From Psychrobacter sp. 28M-43 (lineage in GTDB: Bacteria > Pseudomonadota > Gammaproteobacteria > Pseudomonadales > Moraxellaceae), in NCBI RefSeq assembly GCF_014770435.1, contig NZ_CP061739.1, forward strand, positions 1,178,001 to 1,242,000: 64,000 bases of DNA, written 5' to 3'. Positions 17,689 to 25,642 of the stretch are shown piece by piece (the stretch's first letter is position 1; each line of letters begins with the position of its first letter). A program made the position numbers and the translations under genes. The notes under the pieces are model-generated. The model had not been told where the DNA came from. It made no database searches and was given only the letters and a program-made list of their open reading frames with translations.

Positions 17689-19734
17689 ATGAGTAAATTA
17701 CCTCGTTCGACCATTTTATTACCAGTCTTTGTACCTGCAGCCATTATTATGCTGCTATTGGTCATTGGTACGGCGATTAATCCTGAAGCAGCGGGTGCTC
17801 TGTTTAGTGATGTGCTTAGTTTTACGACTGAGACATTCGGTTGGTTTTATATGCTGGCAGTGGCACTGTTTTTGATGTTCATTATTGTACTGGCGTTTTC
17901 GTCTTATGGCAGTATCAAACTAGGCCCTGATCATGCTGAGGCGGAGTACGGATTTCTTGAATGGTTTGCCATGCTGTTTTCGGCAGGTTACGGGATTGCG
18001 CTACTGTTTTATGGGGTAGCGGAACCAGTGATGCACTTTTCCAGTCCGCCAATGTCAGATCCGCAGACTATCGCCGCGGCAAAAGAAGCGATGCAAATTG
18101 CGTATTTTCATTGGGGTTTTCATATTTGGGCGATTTATGGTGTCGTTGGTTTATCACTAGCTTATTTTGCGTTTCGTCATGGTCTACCACTATCAATACG
18201 CTCGACGCTGTACCCGATCATCGGTGACAGGATTCATGGCCCTATCGGTCATACGGTTGATGTGTTTGCGATATTGGGTACGATGTTCGGTATTGCTACC
18301 AGTCTTGGCTTGTCGGTGTCGCAAATTAATGCAGGACTCAATTATCTATTGCCAGATATCATTCCAGTGAATACGACCGTACAGGTGATTGCCATTGCCT
18401 TGGTGACAGCCGCGGCACTAGTATCGGTATTGGCAGGTATGGATAAGGGCGTAAAACGCTTATCTATTTTAAATATGCTATTGGCAACTGCGCTGATGCT
18501 GTTCGTATTTGTTGTCGGCCCGACCATTTTTATCTTGAATGCCTTTATGGAAAATACGGGTAGCTATTTGGGTAATATTGTCGAGCGTACCTTTAGCTTG
18601 CAGGCATACGAGAATAGCAATTGGATCGGCAGCTGGACTTTATTTATTTTTGCATGGACGATTGCATGGGCGCCATTTGTGGGTCTGTTTATCGCCAAGA
18701 TTAGCCGTGGTCGTACTATTCGTGAGTTCGTGTTGGGTGTGATGTTGGTACCGACCTTCTTTACATTCTTTTGGTTTTCGGTGTTTGGCGATACCGCACT
18801 ACACATGATCATGGTCGATGGTTATACCTCATTAATCAGTGAAGTACAAAACAACCAAGCGATTGCTTTGTTTAAACTGTTAGAGAATCTACCGTTTACT
18901 GAATTTGTGTCGTCATTGACCATTTTATTGATTATTACCTTTTTTGTGACGTCATCGGATTCTGGCTCATTGGTAATCGACTCGCTAGCGGCAGGTGGTC
19001 GCAGTGATACACCATGGTGGCAGCGTAGCTTTTGGGTAGTGACTGAAGGTGCTGTCGCAGCAGTATTGCTACTTGCAGGTGGTTTAGAAGCCCTACAAAC
19101 AGCGGCTATCGTTAGTGCGTTACCATTTGCGATTATTATTCTTATTTCAATGTTTGGTATGTGGCGTGCGCTGCGTATTGAAGGACATCGTAATCAAAGC
19201 CTTGGTAATGATAACAGACTGCCACCGCATCTACTCAAACCGTCTGCATGGCGCGAGCGTATTGATTATATGACCGATAAGCCAACGCGTGAAAAGGTTC
19301 TTAGCTATATTAAAGAAGTAGTTATGCCTTCGATGATGGAGGTGTCGTCCAAATTTGCAGAAACTGGCTGGACGACTGAGGTCAACTATGACGCGGTCAA
19401 TAACCGTGCGGTGCTTGAGTTACAACGTGGTGACGATGTCGAGTTTTGGTATGAAGTTCGCTTATCTGAGCATGATGCGCCTGATTATTATACTGAAGAC
19501 AGCGCAGATACCTTGCCACAAGAGCACCATCATCGCGCTGAGGTGTATCTACGCCGTGGTGGTCAGACCTATGATTTATACGGCTACAAATCTGAATCAG
19601 TGATTAATGACATCATTGATCAGTTTGAGAAGTATTTACATTTCCTCAATGTATCGCCTGATAGTCTACCGTGGCGCATGCAAGAGCATGATGATGACAT
19701 CACGCTAGAGCAGGGCAGTGTGCTTGATAAATAA
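17689..19734 (+). CDS. BCCT-family betaine/choline/carnitine transporter
   Basis: This secondary importer takes up quaternary-amine osmolytes such as glycine betaine or choline. The ATG at 17689 is preferred over an in-frame TTG at 17671, giving 681 residues. There are 12 membrane segments. The TM3 motif reads FSAGYGIALLFYGVAEP (residues 97-113), and the TM8 aromatic box reads AWTIAWAPFVG (near residue 325), followed by AKISRGRTIREF. A C-terminal cytosolic domain of about 180 residues is BetT-like and may sense osmolality. From memory, the fourth glycine/aspartate position of the TM3 motif (Ala here) differs from both BetP and E. coli BetT, so substrate and ion coupling are unclear. Confidence 0.92.
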   Translation: MSKLPRSTILLPVFVPAAIIMLLLVIGTAINPEAAGALFSDVLSFTTETFGWFYMLAVALFLMFIIVLAFSSYGSIKLGPDHAEAEYGFLEWFAMLFSAGYGIALLFYGVAEPVMHFSSPPMSDPQTIAAAKEAMQIAYFHWGFHIWAIYGVVGLSLAYFAFRHGLPLSIRSTLYPIIGDRIHGPIGHTVDVFAILGTMFGIATSLGLSVSQINAGLNYLLPDIIPVNTTVQVIAIALVTAAALVSVLAGMDKGVKRLSILNMLLATALMLFVFVVGPTIFILNAFMENTGSYLGNIVERTFSLQAYENSNWIGSWTLFIFAWTIAWAPFVGLFIAKISRGRTIREFVLGVMLVPTFFTFFWFSVFGDTALHMIMVDGYTSLISEVQNNQAIALFKLLENLPFTEFVSSLTILLIITFFVTSSDSGSLVIDSLAAGGRSDTPWWQRSFWVVTEGAVAAVLLLAGGLEALQTAAIVSALPFAIIILISMFGMWRALRIEGHRNQSLGNDNRLPPHLLKPSAWRERIDYMTDKPTREKVLSYIKEVVMPSMMEVSSKFAETGWTTEVNYDAVNNRAVLELQRGDDVEFWYEVRLSEHDAPDYYTEDSADTLPQEHHHRAEVYLRRGGQTYDLYGYKSESVINDIIDQFEKYLHFLNVSPDSLPWRMQEHDDDITLEQGSVLDK

Positions 19735-19767
19735 TGCATGGGATGTATTAAAAACGAGTAATGCTTA

Positions 19768-19795
19768 TGCAAGTTATTCACGTGAATAGCTTGCA
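19768..19795. repeat. 28-bp near-palindrome after the BCCT gene
   Basis: The sequence tgcaagttattcac is followed by its near reverse complement gtgaatagcttgca, with two G-T mismatches. It is centred on cacgtg. There is no T-run after it, so it is not a classic terminator. It may be a 3'-end mRNA structure or a protein site. Confidence 0.5.
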
Positions 19796-19818
19796 TTATG
19801 TGCACGAATCCTTAGAAT

Positions 19819-19855
19819 AACGGCTTGTTTTCTTTACAAATCAAGCCGTTTTCTT
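19819..19855 (+). terminator. Hairpin ending 5 bases before the dusB start codon
   Basis: The arms aacggcttg (19819-19827) and caagccgtt (19842-19850) are perfect, with a 14-base loop. They are followed by ttctt and then the dusB ATG. It may terminate the BCCT transcript, or act as a leader structure controlling dusB translation. Confidence 0.55.
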
Positions 19856-20887
19856 ATGTCTATTGATTCTCCCATTTCACCTTCGTCCTCGACTTTGTCT
19901 GATCATCCATTGTTGCAGCCATTGAACATAGGTGGCCTGACGATTGAAAATCGTTTGATGGTCGCACCGATGGCAGGCGTGACAGACAATCCCTTTCGCC
20001 GATTGTGCAAGTCATTTGGTGCAGGTCATGCGGTCAGTGAAATGATCATCGCTGATACGGCCCTTTATGCGCGCAAAAAATCCTTATACCGTGCCAATTT
20101 TGACAATGAGATTGCGCCTATTTCGGCACAGATAGCAGGTGCTGAACCGGACAAATTAGCTGAAGCGGCCCGTTATCAAATTGATAATGGTGCACAGATT
20201 ATCGATATCAATATGGGCTGTCCGGCCAAAAAGGTCTGTCGTAAGCTGGCAGGCTCTGCATTGTTGCAAGATGAAGATTTGGTCGCGCGATTACTAGATG
20301 CAACGGTCAATGCCGTTGATGCGCCTGTCACGCTAAAAACACGTCTAGGCTTTGAAAACGGTCGTGAAAACATCTTACGAGTCGCCAAGCGTGCTGAGCA
20401 GGCCGGCATTGCAGCGATTGCTATTCATGGACGTACGCGTGAAGACATGTATACAGGCAATGCACGCTATGAGCTAATACGCGAAGTCAAAGAAAGCATC
20501 AGTATTCCTGTCATTGCCAATGGCGATATCGACAGCGCACAAAAAGCCCAACACGTCTATGAGATGACAGGCTGTGATGCAGTGATGATTGGGCGTGCTG
20601 CACAAGGGCAACCATGGATATTTCGCGATATTGAGCACTTTTTGCGTACAGGCGAGCGTCTAGAGGCACCGAGCGTTAGTGAGATAAAAGAGATCGTACT
20701 GGCCCATTTGCAAGAGCTTTATGATTTCTATGGAGAGTACTCAGGCTGCCGTATCGCTCGCAAACATATTGCATGGTATACGACAGGTATTCCAAACTCT
20801 AACGCCTTTAGACAGGCGATGTATGGTGAAGAAAGCACGGTTGGGCAATTCAAAGTGGTCGAAACTTTTTTGCAGGCGCATGAGTAG
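19856..20887 (+). CDS. dusB: tRNA-dihydrouridine synthase DusB
   Basis: This FMN enzyme reduces specific uridines in the tRNA D-loop to dihydrouridine. It has 343 residues. The FMN-site start MVAPMAGVTDNPFRRL lies near residue 35. INMGCPAKKVCRKLAGSALL carries the catalytic Cys. AIHGRTRE and VIANGDI ... MIGRAAQGQPWIF complete the DusB pattern. The first 25 or so residues are a Ser/Pro-rich extension compared with E. coli DusB. No Shine-Dalgarno is visible because a hairpin abuts the ATG. No fis gene follows, unlike the enterobacterial dusB-fis operon. Confidence 0.95.
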   Translation: MSIDSPISPSSSTLSDHPLLQPLNIGGLTIENRLMVAPMAGVTDNPFRRLCKSFGAGHAVSEMIIADTALYARKKSLYRANFDNEIAPISAQIAGAEPDKLAEAARYQIDNGAQIIDINMGCPAKKVCRKLAGSALLQDEDLVARLLDATVNAVDAPVTLKTRLGFENGRENILRVAKRAEQAGIAAIAIHGRTREDMYTGNARYELIREVKESISIPVIANGDIDSAQKAQHVYEMTGCDAVMIGRAAQGQPWIFRDIEHFLRTGERLEAPSVSEIKEIVLAHLQELYDFYGEYSGCRIARKHIAWYTTGIPNSNAFRQAMYGEESTVGQFKVVETFLQAHE

Positions 20888-20966
20888 CAATTGCTTAAAT
20901 CTTGTTTTATAAACCGGTGCTAATCATGTCTATGCATCGCTTTTTGATGGCATTTTTGTCCAACAG

Positions 20967-21368
20967 CTATGCTTTGTCAATTGGCACAGTATGATTGTCC
21001 GTATCAGACTGTTTGTCAGGCGCGGATTTCTTGCTCTGCCAAGGGAATCGACCTTCTAATTCAACCTGTAATGATAAGCTTAAAAAGGTTCGAATCAGTA
21101 CGATAAAACCTAGCACTAGTACGCTGCGTAGCGACGGATCGGTGACGACAGTAGCCACGATATCAGCGGCAATCAGTACTTCTAACCCCAACAATATAGA
21201 CTTGCCTACGGTCTGTCTGATCTCGATGTAAGTATCATTATTGAAATGACCAGACGCTCGAAAAGCTCTATATAAAGCAAGAAATAGCCCAAAAAACATA
21301 ATGAGGACGCCAATGACTTCGATCATTTTGGCAATTAAGTCGATATAGTGAGTTAGTGTGTCTATCAA
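20967..21368 (-). CDS. DUF1622 family membrane protein
   Basis: The 133-residue protein has three hydrophobic segments (near residues 15-35, 55-80 and 83-100) and a polar C-terminus. The pattern FNNDTYIEIRQTVGKSILLG and LEVLIAADIVATV is typical of DUF1622, whose function is unknown. The start codon is TTG, preceded by a good AGGAG Shine-Dalgarno at 8-base spacing. No other start fits as well. It is convergent with dusB and divergent from the SDR gene. Confidence 0.85.
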   Translation of the reverse strand: MIDTLTHYIDLIAKMIEVIGVLIMFFGLFLALYRAFRASGHFNNDTYIEIRQTVGKSILLGLEVLIAADIVATVVTDPSLRSVLVLGFIVLIRTFLSLSLQVELEGRFPWQSKKSAPDKQSDTDNHTVPIDKA

Positions 21369-21400
21369 AGCAGGTACTCCTCATAATTAATCAAAAAAAG

Positions 21401-21428
21401 CTTAACACTTAGTACTTAGCACTTAACA
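21401..21428. repeat. 7-bp tandem repeat, four copies
   Basis: Units cttaaca, cttagta, cttagca, cttaaca run head to tail. They lie in the divergent gap between the DUF1622 gene and the SDR gene. Probably a slippage-type microsatellite. Confidence 0.75.
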
Positions 21429-21588
21429 ATAAGCTAAAAATGTATTTATAAATATTTATGTTGACGACAAAATTTGTAAAGATCCCGTCAGCTAACGCCC
21501 ACTATGGTTTTGTTCACTCCATACGACATTTTTTTGCTATGCTATAACCGAATACCAATAACTATAGAATAAACGAAAAGGACTTTTT

Positions 21589-22476
21589 ATGGCCAATCTC
21601 TCGAAAAAAGCAATTACCAAAGCTGTCAAAGGTAAGAATATTATCATCACAGGTGCTTCAAGTGGTATCGGTGAGCGTACGGCTTTTTTGCTCAGTGAAT
21701 GTGGCGCGCATGTTATTTTACTGGCTCGTACTGAAGATAAGCTAAAAATGGTCAAAGAAAATATTGAAACACTTGGCGGCGCGGCTAGCTACTATCCATG
21801 CGACCTTACCAATATGGATGAGATTGAAAAAACCAGTGAAAAGATTTTGGCTGACTTTAAGCATGTCGATGTACTAATCAACAATGCAGGGCGTTCGATT
21901 CGCCGTTCAGTGCATGAATCGGTCAACCGTTTTCATGATTTTGAACGTACCATGGAGATTAATTATTTTGGCGCCGTCAAAATCATTCTTGGTTTCTTGC
22001 CAACGATGATTGGTCGCCAGACCGGTCAAATCGTGAATATCTCCTCAATTGGAGTATTGGCAAACAGCCCTCGTTTTTCAGCGTATGTCGCGTCAAAGGC
22101 TGCCTTAGATGCATTTAGTCGCTGTTTGGCTGCTGAAGTCAAAGGCGATAACATCAAAGTAACCAATATCTTTATGCCACTTGTACGTACCCCGATGATT
22201 GCGCCAACCAAGCTATATCGCTACATGCCAGCACTGATGCCTGATGAAGCAGCGATGATGGTCGCAAAAGCTATCGTTCATAAGCCAAATAGCATTGCGA
22301 GTAATATGGGTAAATTTGCATCGGCGACTTATTCACTGGTACCAGCCTTTAACGTTGGCGTTCAGTCCATTGGTTATCGTATTTTCCCAAGTTCGACCGC
22401 CGCACAAACGACTGATAGCAAGCCTAACCTTGCTCAGCGCGCCTTTGCCAAAATTCTTCCTGGTGAGCATCACTAG
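21589..22476 (+). CDS. SDR-family NAD(P)-dependent oxidoreductase
   Basis: This classical short-chain dehydrogenase has 295 residues. The cofactor motif TGASSGIGE lies near residue 21. NNAG (near residue 100), the catalytic Ser in NISSIGV, and YVASK as Tyr/Lys are all present. The C-terminal 50 residues are hydrophobic and basic, possibly membrane-associated. The substrate is not identifiable. Shine-Dalgarno aaagga precedes the ATG. It is followed by a terminator, so it is monocistronic. Confidence 0.9.
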   Translation: MANLSKKAITKAVKGKNIIITGASSGIGERTAFLLSECGAHVILLARTEDKLKMVKENIETLGGAASYYPCDLTNMDEIEKTSEKILADFKHVDVLINNAGRSIRRSVHESVNRFHDFERTMEINYFGAVKIILGFLPTMIGRQTGQIVNISSIGVLANSPRFSAYVASKAALDAFSRCLAAEVKGDNIKVTNIFMPLVRTPMIAPTKLYRYMPALMPDEAAMMVAKAIVHKPNSIASNMGKFASATYSLVPAFNVGVQSIGYRIFPSSTAAQTTDSKPNLAQRAFAKILPGEHH

Positions 22477-22510
22477 AGTCGGTTTGTTATCAGGCTCAAA
22501 TTTGAATAAG

Positions 22511-22537
22511 AAGGATACTACGGTATCCTTTTTTTAT
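22511..22537 (+). terminator. Rho-independent terminator after the SDR gene
   Basis: Hairpin aaggatac-tacg-gtatcctt followed by a T-run, about 35 bp after the stop codon. Confidence 0.88.
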
Positions 22538-22665
22538 GCCTCAAAAATATGCTTAAGCAGTATAAGAATCTTCTTCGCCACCAGTATGTGAAAGGCTTAA
22601 TTATGCGATGAATAAATACTCAAAACTTCCTCTATTAAGTTTCCTTTATATATCTAATTTTTAGG

Positions 22666-22686
22666 AAGATGAATAAAATTCATCTT
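22666..22686. promoter_or_regulatory. Candidate MetR operator upstream of mesX-mesD
   Basis: A perfect 9-bp inverted repeat (aagatgaat / attcatctt, 3-base spacer) contains the published MetR consensus TGAA-N5-TTCA at 22670-22682. It lies about 100 bp upstream of the mesX ATG, the usual position for a LysR-type activator. A possible -10 (tatgat) is at 22728-22733. MetR is not encoded in this window, so the regulator is inferred. Confidence 0.65.
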
Positions 22687-22787
22687 ATGTTTAAATTGTA
22701 TCGTTTTTATTCATGTTTAGATTTCGGTATGATTCACCTCATACACAGATTTGGTTTTATCTCAGATAAATAAGGTAGCGGATCACC

Positions 22788-23825
22788 ATGAGTAAAGAAT
22801 TCAATTGTTCAATTAAGCACATTCGTTTTGACGAAAACTATCAGCCTGCAGATAGTACGCGTTTGACGACTAACTTTGCAAATTTGGCACGCGGCGAGCA
22901 CCGCCAAGAGAACTTACGCAAAACGTTAACCATGATTAATAACCGCTTCAATGCATTGGCGTATTGGGATAATCTGACAGCAGATCGTTATTCTGTTGAA
23001 GTTGATATCATTTCTGTCGATCTGGATGTTAAAGGCAATGGTCAGACCTTTCCTATTATCGAAACGCTAAAAACAACGATTGTGGATCACAAAGAAAACA
23101 AGCGTATCGACGGCATGGTTGGCAACAGTTTCTCATCTTACGTGCGTGATTATGACTTTAGTATTGTGTTACCAGAGCATCGCGACAAAAACCTAGCATC
23201 CATAACGCCAGATAATTTTGGTGAGTTGCACGGCAAGCTGTTTCAATATTTATTGAATTCAGAGGCTTACAACGCTCATTTTCACAAAAAACCTGTGATT
23301 TGCCTGAGCGTGTCAACCAGCAAGACTTACTACCGTACTGTCAATCAGCATCCTGTATTGGGCATTGAATACAAGCAAGATGAATACTCGTTGACCGACG
23401 ACTACTTTCATAAAATGGGCTTAACGGTACGTTATTTTAAGCCTGAAGGTAGCGCCGCGCCATTAGCATTTTATTTTGCAGGGGACTTGCTCAGTGATTA
23501 CACCGATCTTGAGCTGATTAGTGCAATCAGTACTATGGAGACCTTTCAGAAGATTTACCGTCCTGAGATTTACAATGCCAACTCAAGCGCTGGTCAAGTG
23601 TATCAACCTAGCCTGAATTACCAAGACTATTCATTGACGCAAGTAGTTTATGACCGCGCTGAACGTAGTCAAATGGCAGTAACCCAAGGTAGGTTTACCG
23701 AGACGCATTTTATTAAGCCGTATCAAACAATCCTTGAGAAATGGGCTGCAAGCTATGATGTAACAGGCGATACTGCTGAAAAAGAAGCTGCTGATAAAGA
23801 AACGGCTAGGAAGCAAGCCGCTTAA
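22788..23825 (+). CDS. mesX: MesX, DUF1852 putative oxygenase for folate-independent methionine synthase
   Basis: The 345-residue cytosolic protein belongs to DUF1852. In Acinetobacter baylyi the DUF1852 protein MesX is required for MesD-dependent methionine synthesis and is proposed to be an oxygenase (published work on four folate-independent methionine synthase families). Visible family segments include RFDENYQPADSTRLTTNFAN, LTMINNRFNALAYWDN and VGNSFSSYVRDYDFSIVLPE. No cofactor motif is obvious. It is 54 bp upstream of mesD, and a MetR-type palindrome lies in the promoter. A Shine-Dalgarno (aaggtagc) is at long spacing. The assignment relies on family recognition plus neighbourhood. Confidence 0.88.
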   Translation: MSKEFNCSIKHIRFDENYQPADSTRLTTNFANLARGEHRQENLRKTLTMINNRFNALAYWDNLTADRYSVEVDIISVDLDVKGNGQTFPIIETLKTTIVDHKENKRIDGMVGNSFSSYVRDYDFSIVLPEHRDKNLASITPDNFGELHGKLFQYLLNSEAYNAHFHKKPVICLSVSTSKTYYRTVNQHPVLGIEYKQDEYSLTDDYFHKMGLTVRYFKPEGSAAPLAFYFAGDLLSDYTDLELISAISTMETFQKIYRPEIYNANSSAGQVYQPSLNYQDYSLTQVVYDRAERSQMAVTQGRFTETHFIKPYQTILEKWAASYDVTGDTAEKEAADKETARKQAA

Positions 23826-23879
23826 CTGAGCATCACTCATCAACATAATAAAAAATAAATTAATTAGAAGATAAATTGT

Positions 23880-24908
23880 ATGAAACTACTATTACCGACG
23901 TCTACCGCTGGCAGCTTACCAAAACCTTCTTGGCTAGCAGAACCCGAGAAAATTTGGTCACCTTGGGCGTTAGAGGGCGAGCAGTTGCTTGAAGCCAAGC
24001 AAGATGCGCTACGCGTATCATTGCAAGAACAACAGCATGCAGGGATTGATATTGTCAGTGATGGCGAGCAGACCCGTCAGCATTTTGTGACTACATTCAT
24101 CGAACACCTTGATGGTGTCGACTTTGAGAAGCGTGAGACGGTCAAAATCCGTAATCGCTACGATGCGAGCGTGCCATCAGTCGTTGGTGCGGTGAGCCGT
24201 CCAAAGTCAGTGTTCGTTGATGATGCCAAATTTTTACGTCAACAAACCGATCAGCCAATCAAATGGGCGTTGCCAGGGCCGATGACGATGATTGATACGT
24301 TATATGACGGTCATTATAAAAGCCGTGAAAAATTGGCTTGGGAATTTGCTAAAATCCTGAATCAAGAAGCAAAAGAATTAGAAGCGGCTGGCGTCGATAT
24401 TATCCAGTTTGATGAGCCTGCATTTAACGTGTTCTTTGATGATGTGAACGACTGGGGTATTGCAACTTTAGAGCGTGCCATTGAAGGCCTAAAATGTGAG
24501 ACAGCTGTCCATATTTGCTACGGCTATGGCATCAAAGCCAATACCGATTGGAAAAAGACACTGGGCTCAGAGTGGCGCGAATACGAAAAAGCATTTCCTA
24601 AACTGCAACAGTCGAAAATCGATATTATCTCACTGGAGTGTCAAAACTCACGTGTACCCATGGATCTGATTGAGTTGATTCGTGGTAAAAAAGTGATGGT
24701 CGGTGCCATTGATGTGGCAACCAACACTATCGAGACACCAGAAGAAGTGGCAGATACGCTACGCAAAGCGCTACAATTTGTCGATGCTGATAAGCTATAT
24801 CCTGCGACCAACTGCGGTATGGCACCTTTGTCTCGCCAAGTCGCACGTGGTAAGCTCGCGGCATTAAGCGCTGGTGCTCAAATCGTTCGTCAAGAACTGA
24901 CTGCTTAG
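23880..24908 (+). CDS. mesD: MesD, folate-independent methionine synthase (MetE C-terminal domain only)
   Basis: The enzyme transfers a methyl group to homocysteine. At 342 residues it corresponds only to the catalytic C-terminal barrel of MetE. It lacks the N-terminal folate-binding half of the usual 750-residue enzyme. All zinc ligands are visible: His211 and Cys213 (AVHICYGYG), Glu253 (ISLECQNS) and Cys312 (TNCGMAPLS). The substrate loop is IIQFDEPAF near residue 175. It sits in tandem with the DUF1852 gene, which matches the MesD group and its need for MesX. The methyl donor of MesD is not established. An upstream MetR-type site implies methionine control. Confidence 0.9.
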   Translation: MKLLLPTSTAGSLPKPSWLAEPEKIWSPWALEGEQLLEAKQDALRVSLQEQQHAGIDIVSDGEQTRQHFVTTFIEHLDGVDFEKRETVKIRNRYDASVPSVVGAVSRPKSVFVDDAKFLRQQTDQPIKWALPGPMTMIDTLYDGHYKSREKLAWEFAKILNQEAKELEAAGVDIIQFDEPAFNVFFDDVNDWGIATLERAIEGLKCETAVHICYGYGIKANTDWKKTLGSEWREYEKAFPKLQQSKIDIISLECQNSRVPMDLIELIRGKKVMVGAIDVATNTIETPEEVADTLRKALQFVDADKLYPATNCGMAPLSRQVARGKLAALSAGAQIVRQELTA

Positions 24909-24921
24909 AGTTTAGCCGTTT

Positions 24922-24947
24922 AGGAAATTCTATTTAAAGAATTTCCT
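24922..24947 (+). terminator. Hairpin between mesD and flavin reductase
   Basis: Perfect 10-bp arms aggaaattct and agaatttcct with loop atttaa. It is followed by only ttg, so it is either a weak terminator or an mRNA processing/stability element that separates mesD from the next gene. Confidence 0.5.
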
Positions 24948-24972
24948 TTGCAAAACTAAAATTGAAGCACAA

Positions 24973-24997
24973 TTTTTTAACGTTATTTTTTAACGTT
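24973..24997. repeat. 13-bp direct repeat upstream of the flavin reductase
   Basis: ttttttaacgtt occurs at 24973-24984 and 24986-24997, separated by one A. It lies just upstream of the flavin reductase start. Confidence 0.6.
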
Positions 24998-25013
24998 TCT
25001 CGGGATTGAAGCA

Positions 25014-25529
25014 ATGATTAAAGATAGGATTGACGCGACCGACTTTAGAGATGCCATGTCTTTGCTAACGACTGCGGTCAATGTGGTGACCACAGCAGGT
25101 GCAACGGGCGTACATGGGTTTACAGCATCGGCAGTATGTAGCGTCACAGACACACCGCCGACATTACTTGTCTGTATGAATCAAACGTCTCGGTCACATA
25201 GCTACTTTCTGGAAAATAAGATTTTAAGTGTCAATGTGTTAGGCGCGCAACATGAGCAGCTGTCCAATGCTTTTGCATCTAAACTGTGTTCAGAAGAACG
25301 GTTCGAATATGGTTCTTGGACACAATTACAAACAGGCGCTCCTGTGTTAGAAGATGCCTTGGTCAGCTTTGATTGCGAGATTGAACAAATTCAAGAAGTC
25401 GGCACGCATAGCGTCTTTATGTGCCGCGTTGTCGCCATCAATCAGGCTGAGCCACAAGGCGGCACTGATGAAGGGTTGGTTTACTTTAACCGTGCCTATT
25501 CTAGAGTTGGGCAAGTAGAGCTTATTTAA
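25014..25529 (+). CDS. Flavin reductase family protein (FMN-binding split barrel)
   Basis: This NAD(P)H:flavin oxidoreductase type protein has 171 residues. The family pattern is visible: AVNVVTTAGATGVHGFTASAVCSVT (read residues 18-42), TLLVCMNQTSRSH, LSVNVLGAQHEQLSNAFA and the C-terminal GLVYFNRAYSRVG. Such proteins supply reduced FMN to two-component oxygenases. It is directly downstream of mesX-mesD in the same direction, so it may feed reduced flavin to MesX. That link is inference. The stop codon starts a 14-bp tandem duplication. Confidence 0.88.
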   Translation: MIKDRIDATDFRDAMSLLTTAVNVVTTAGATGVHGFTASAVCSVTDTPPTLLVCMNQTSRSHSYFLENKILSVNVLGAQHEQLSNAFASKLCSEERFEYGSWTQLQTGAPVLEDALVSFDCEIEQIQEVGTHSVFMCRVVAINQAEPQGGTDEGLVYFNRAYSRVGQVELI

Positions 25530-25554
25530 TCCAACATCTATAATCCAACACCTA
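25527..25554. repeat. 14-bp tandem duplication starting at the flavin reductase stop codon
   Basis: taatccaacatcta (25527-25540) is followed directly by taatccaacaccta (25541-25554), one mismatch. The first base is the first base of the TAA stop. Confidence 0.8.
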
Positions 25555-25642
25555 AGCATATGGACTATTGCTCGTTCAACATTAAGCAGTCATTTAACTA
25601 TAATAATCATCTCATTAAATCTAAATAAGAAGTAACTATTCT

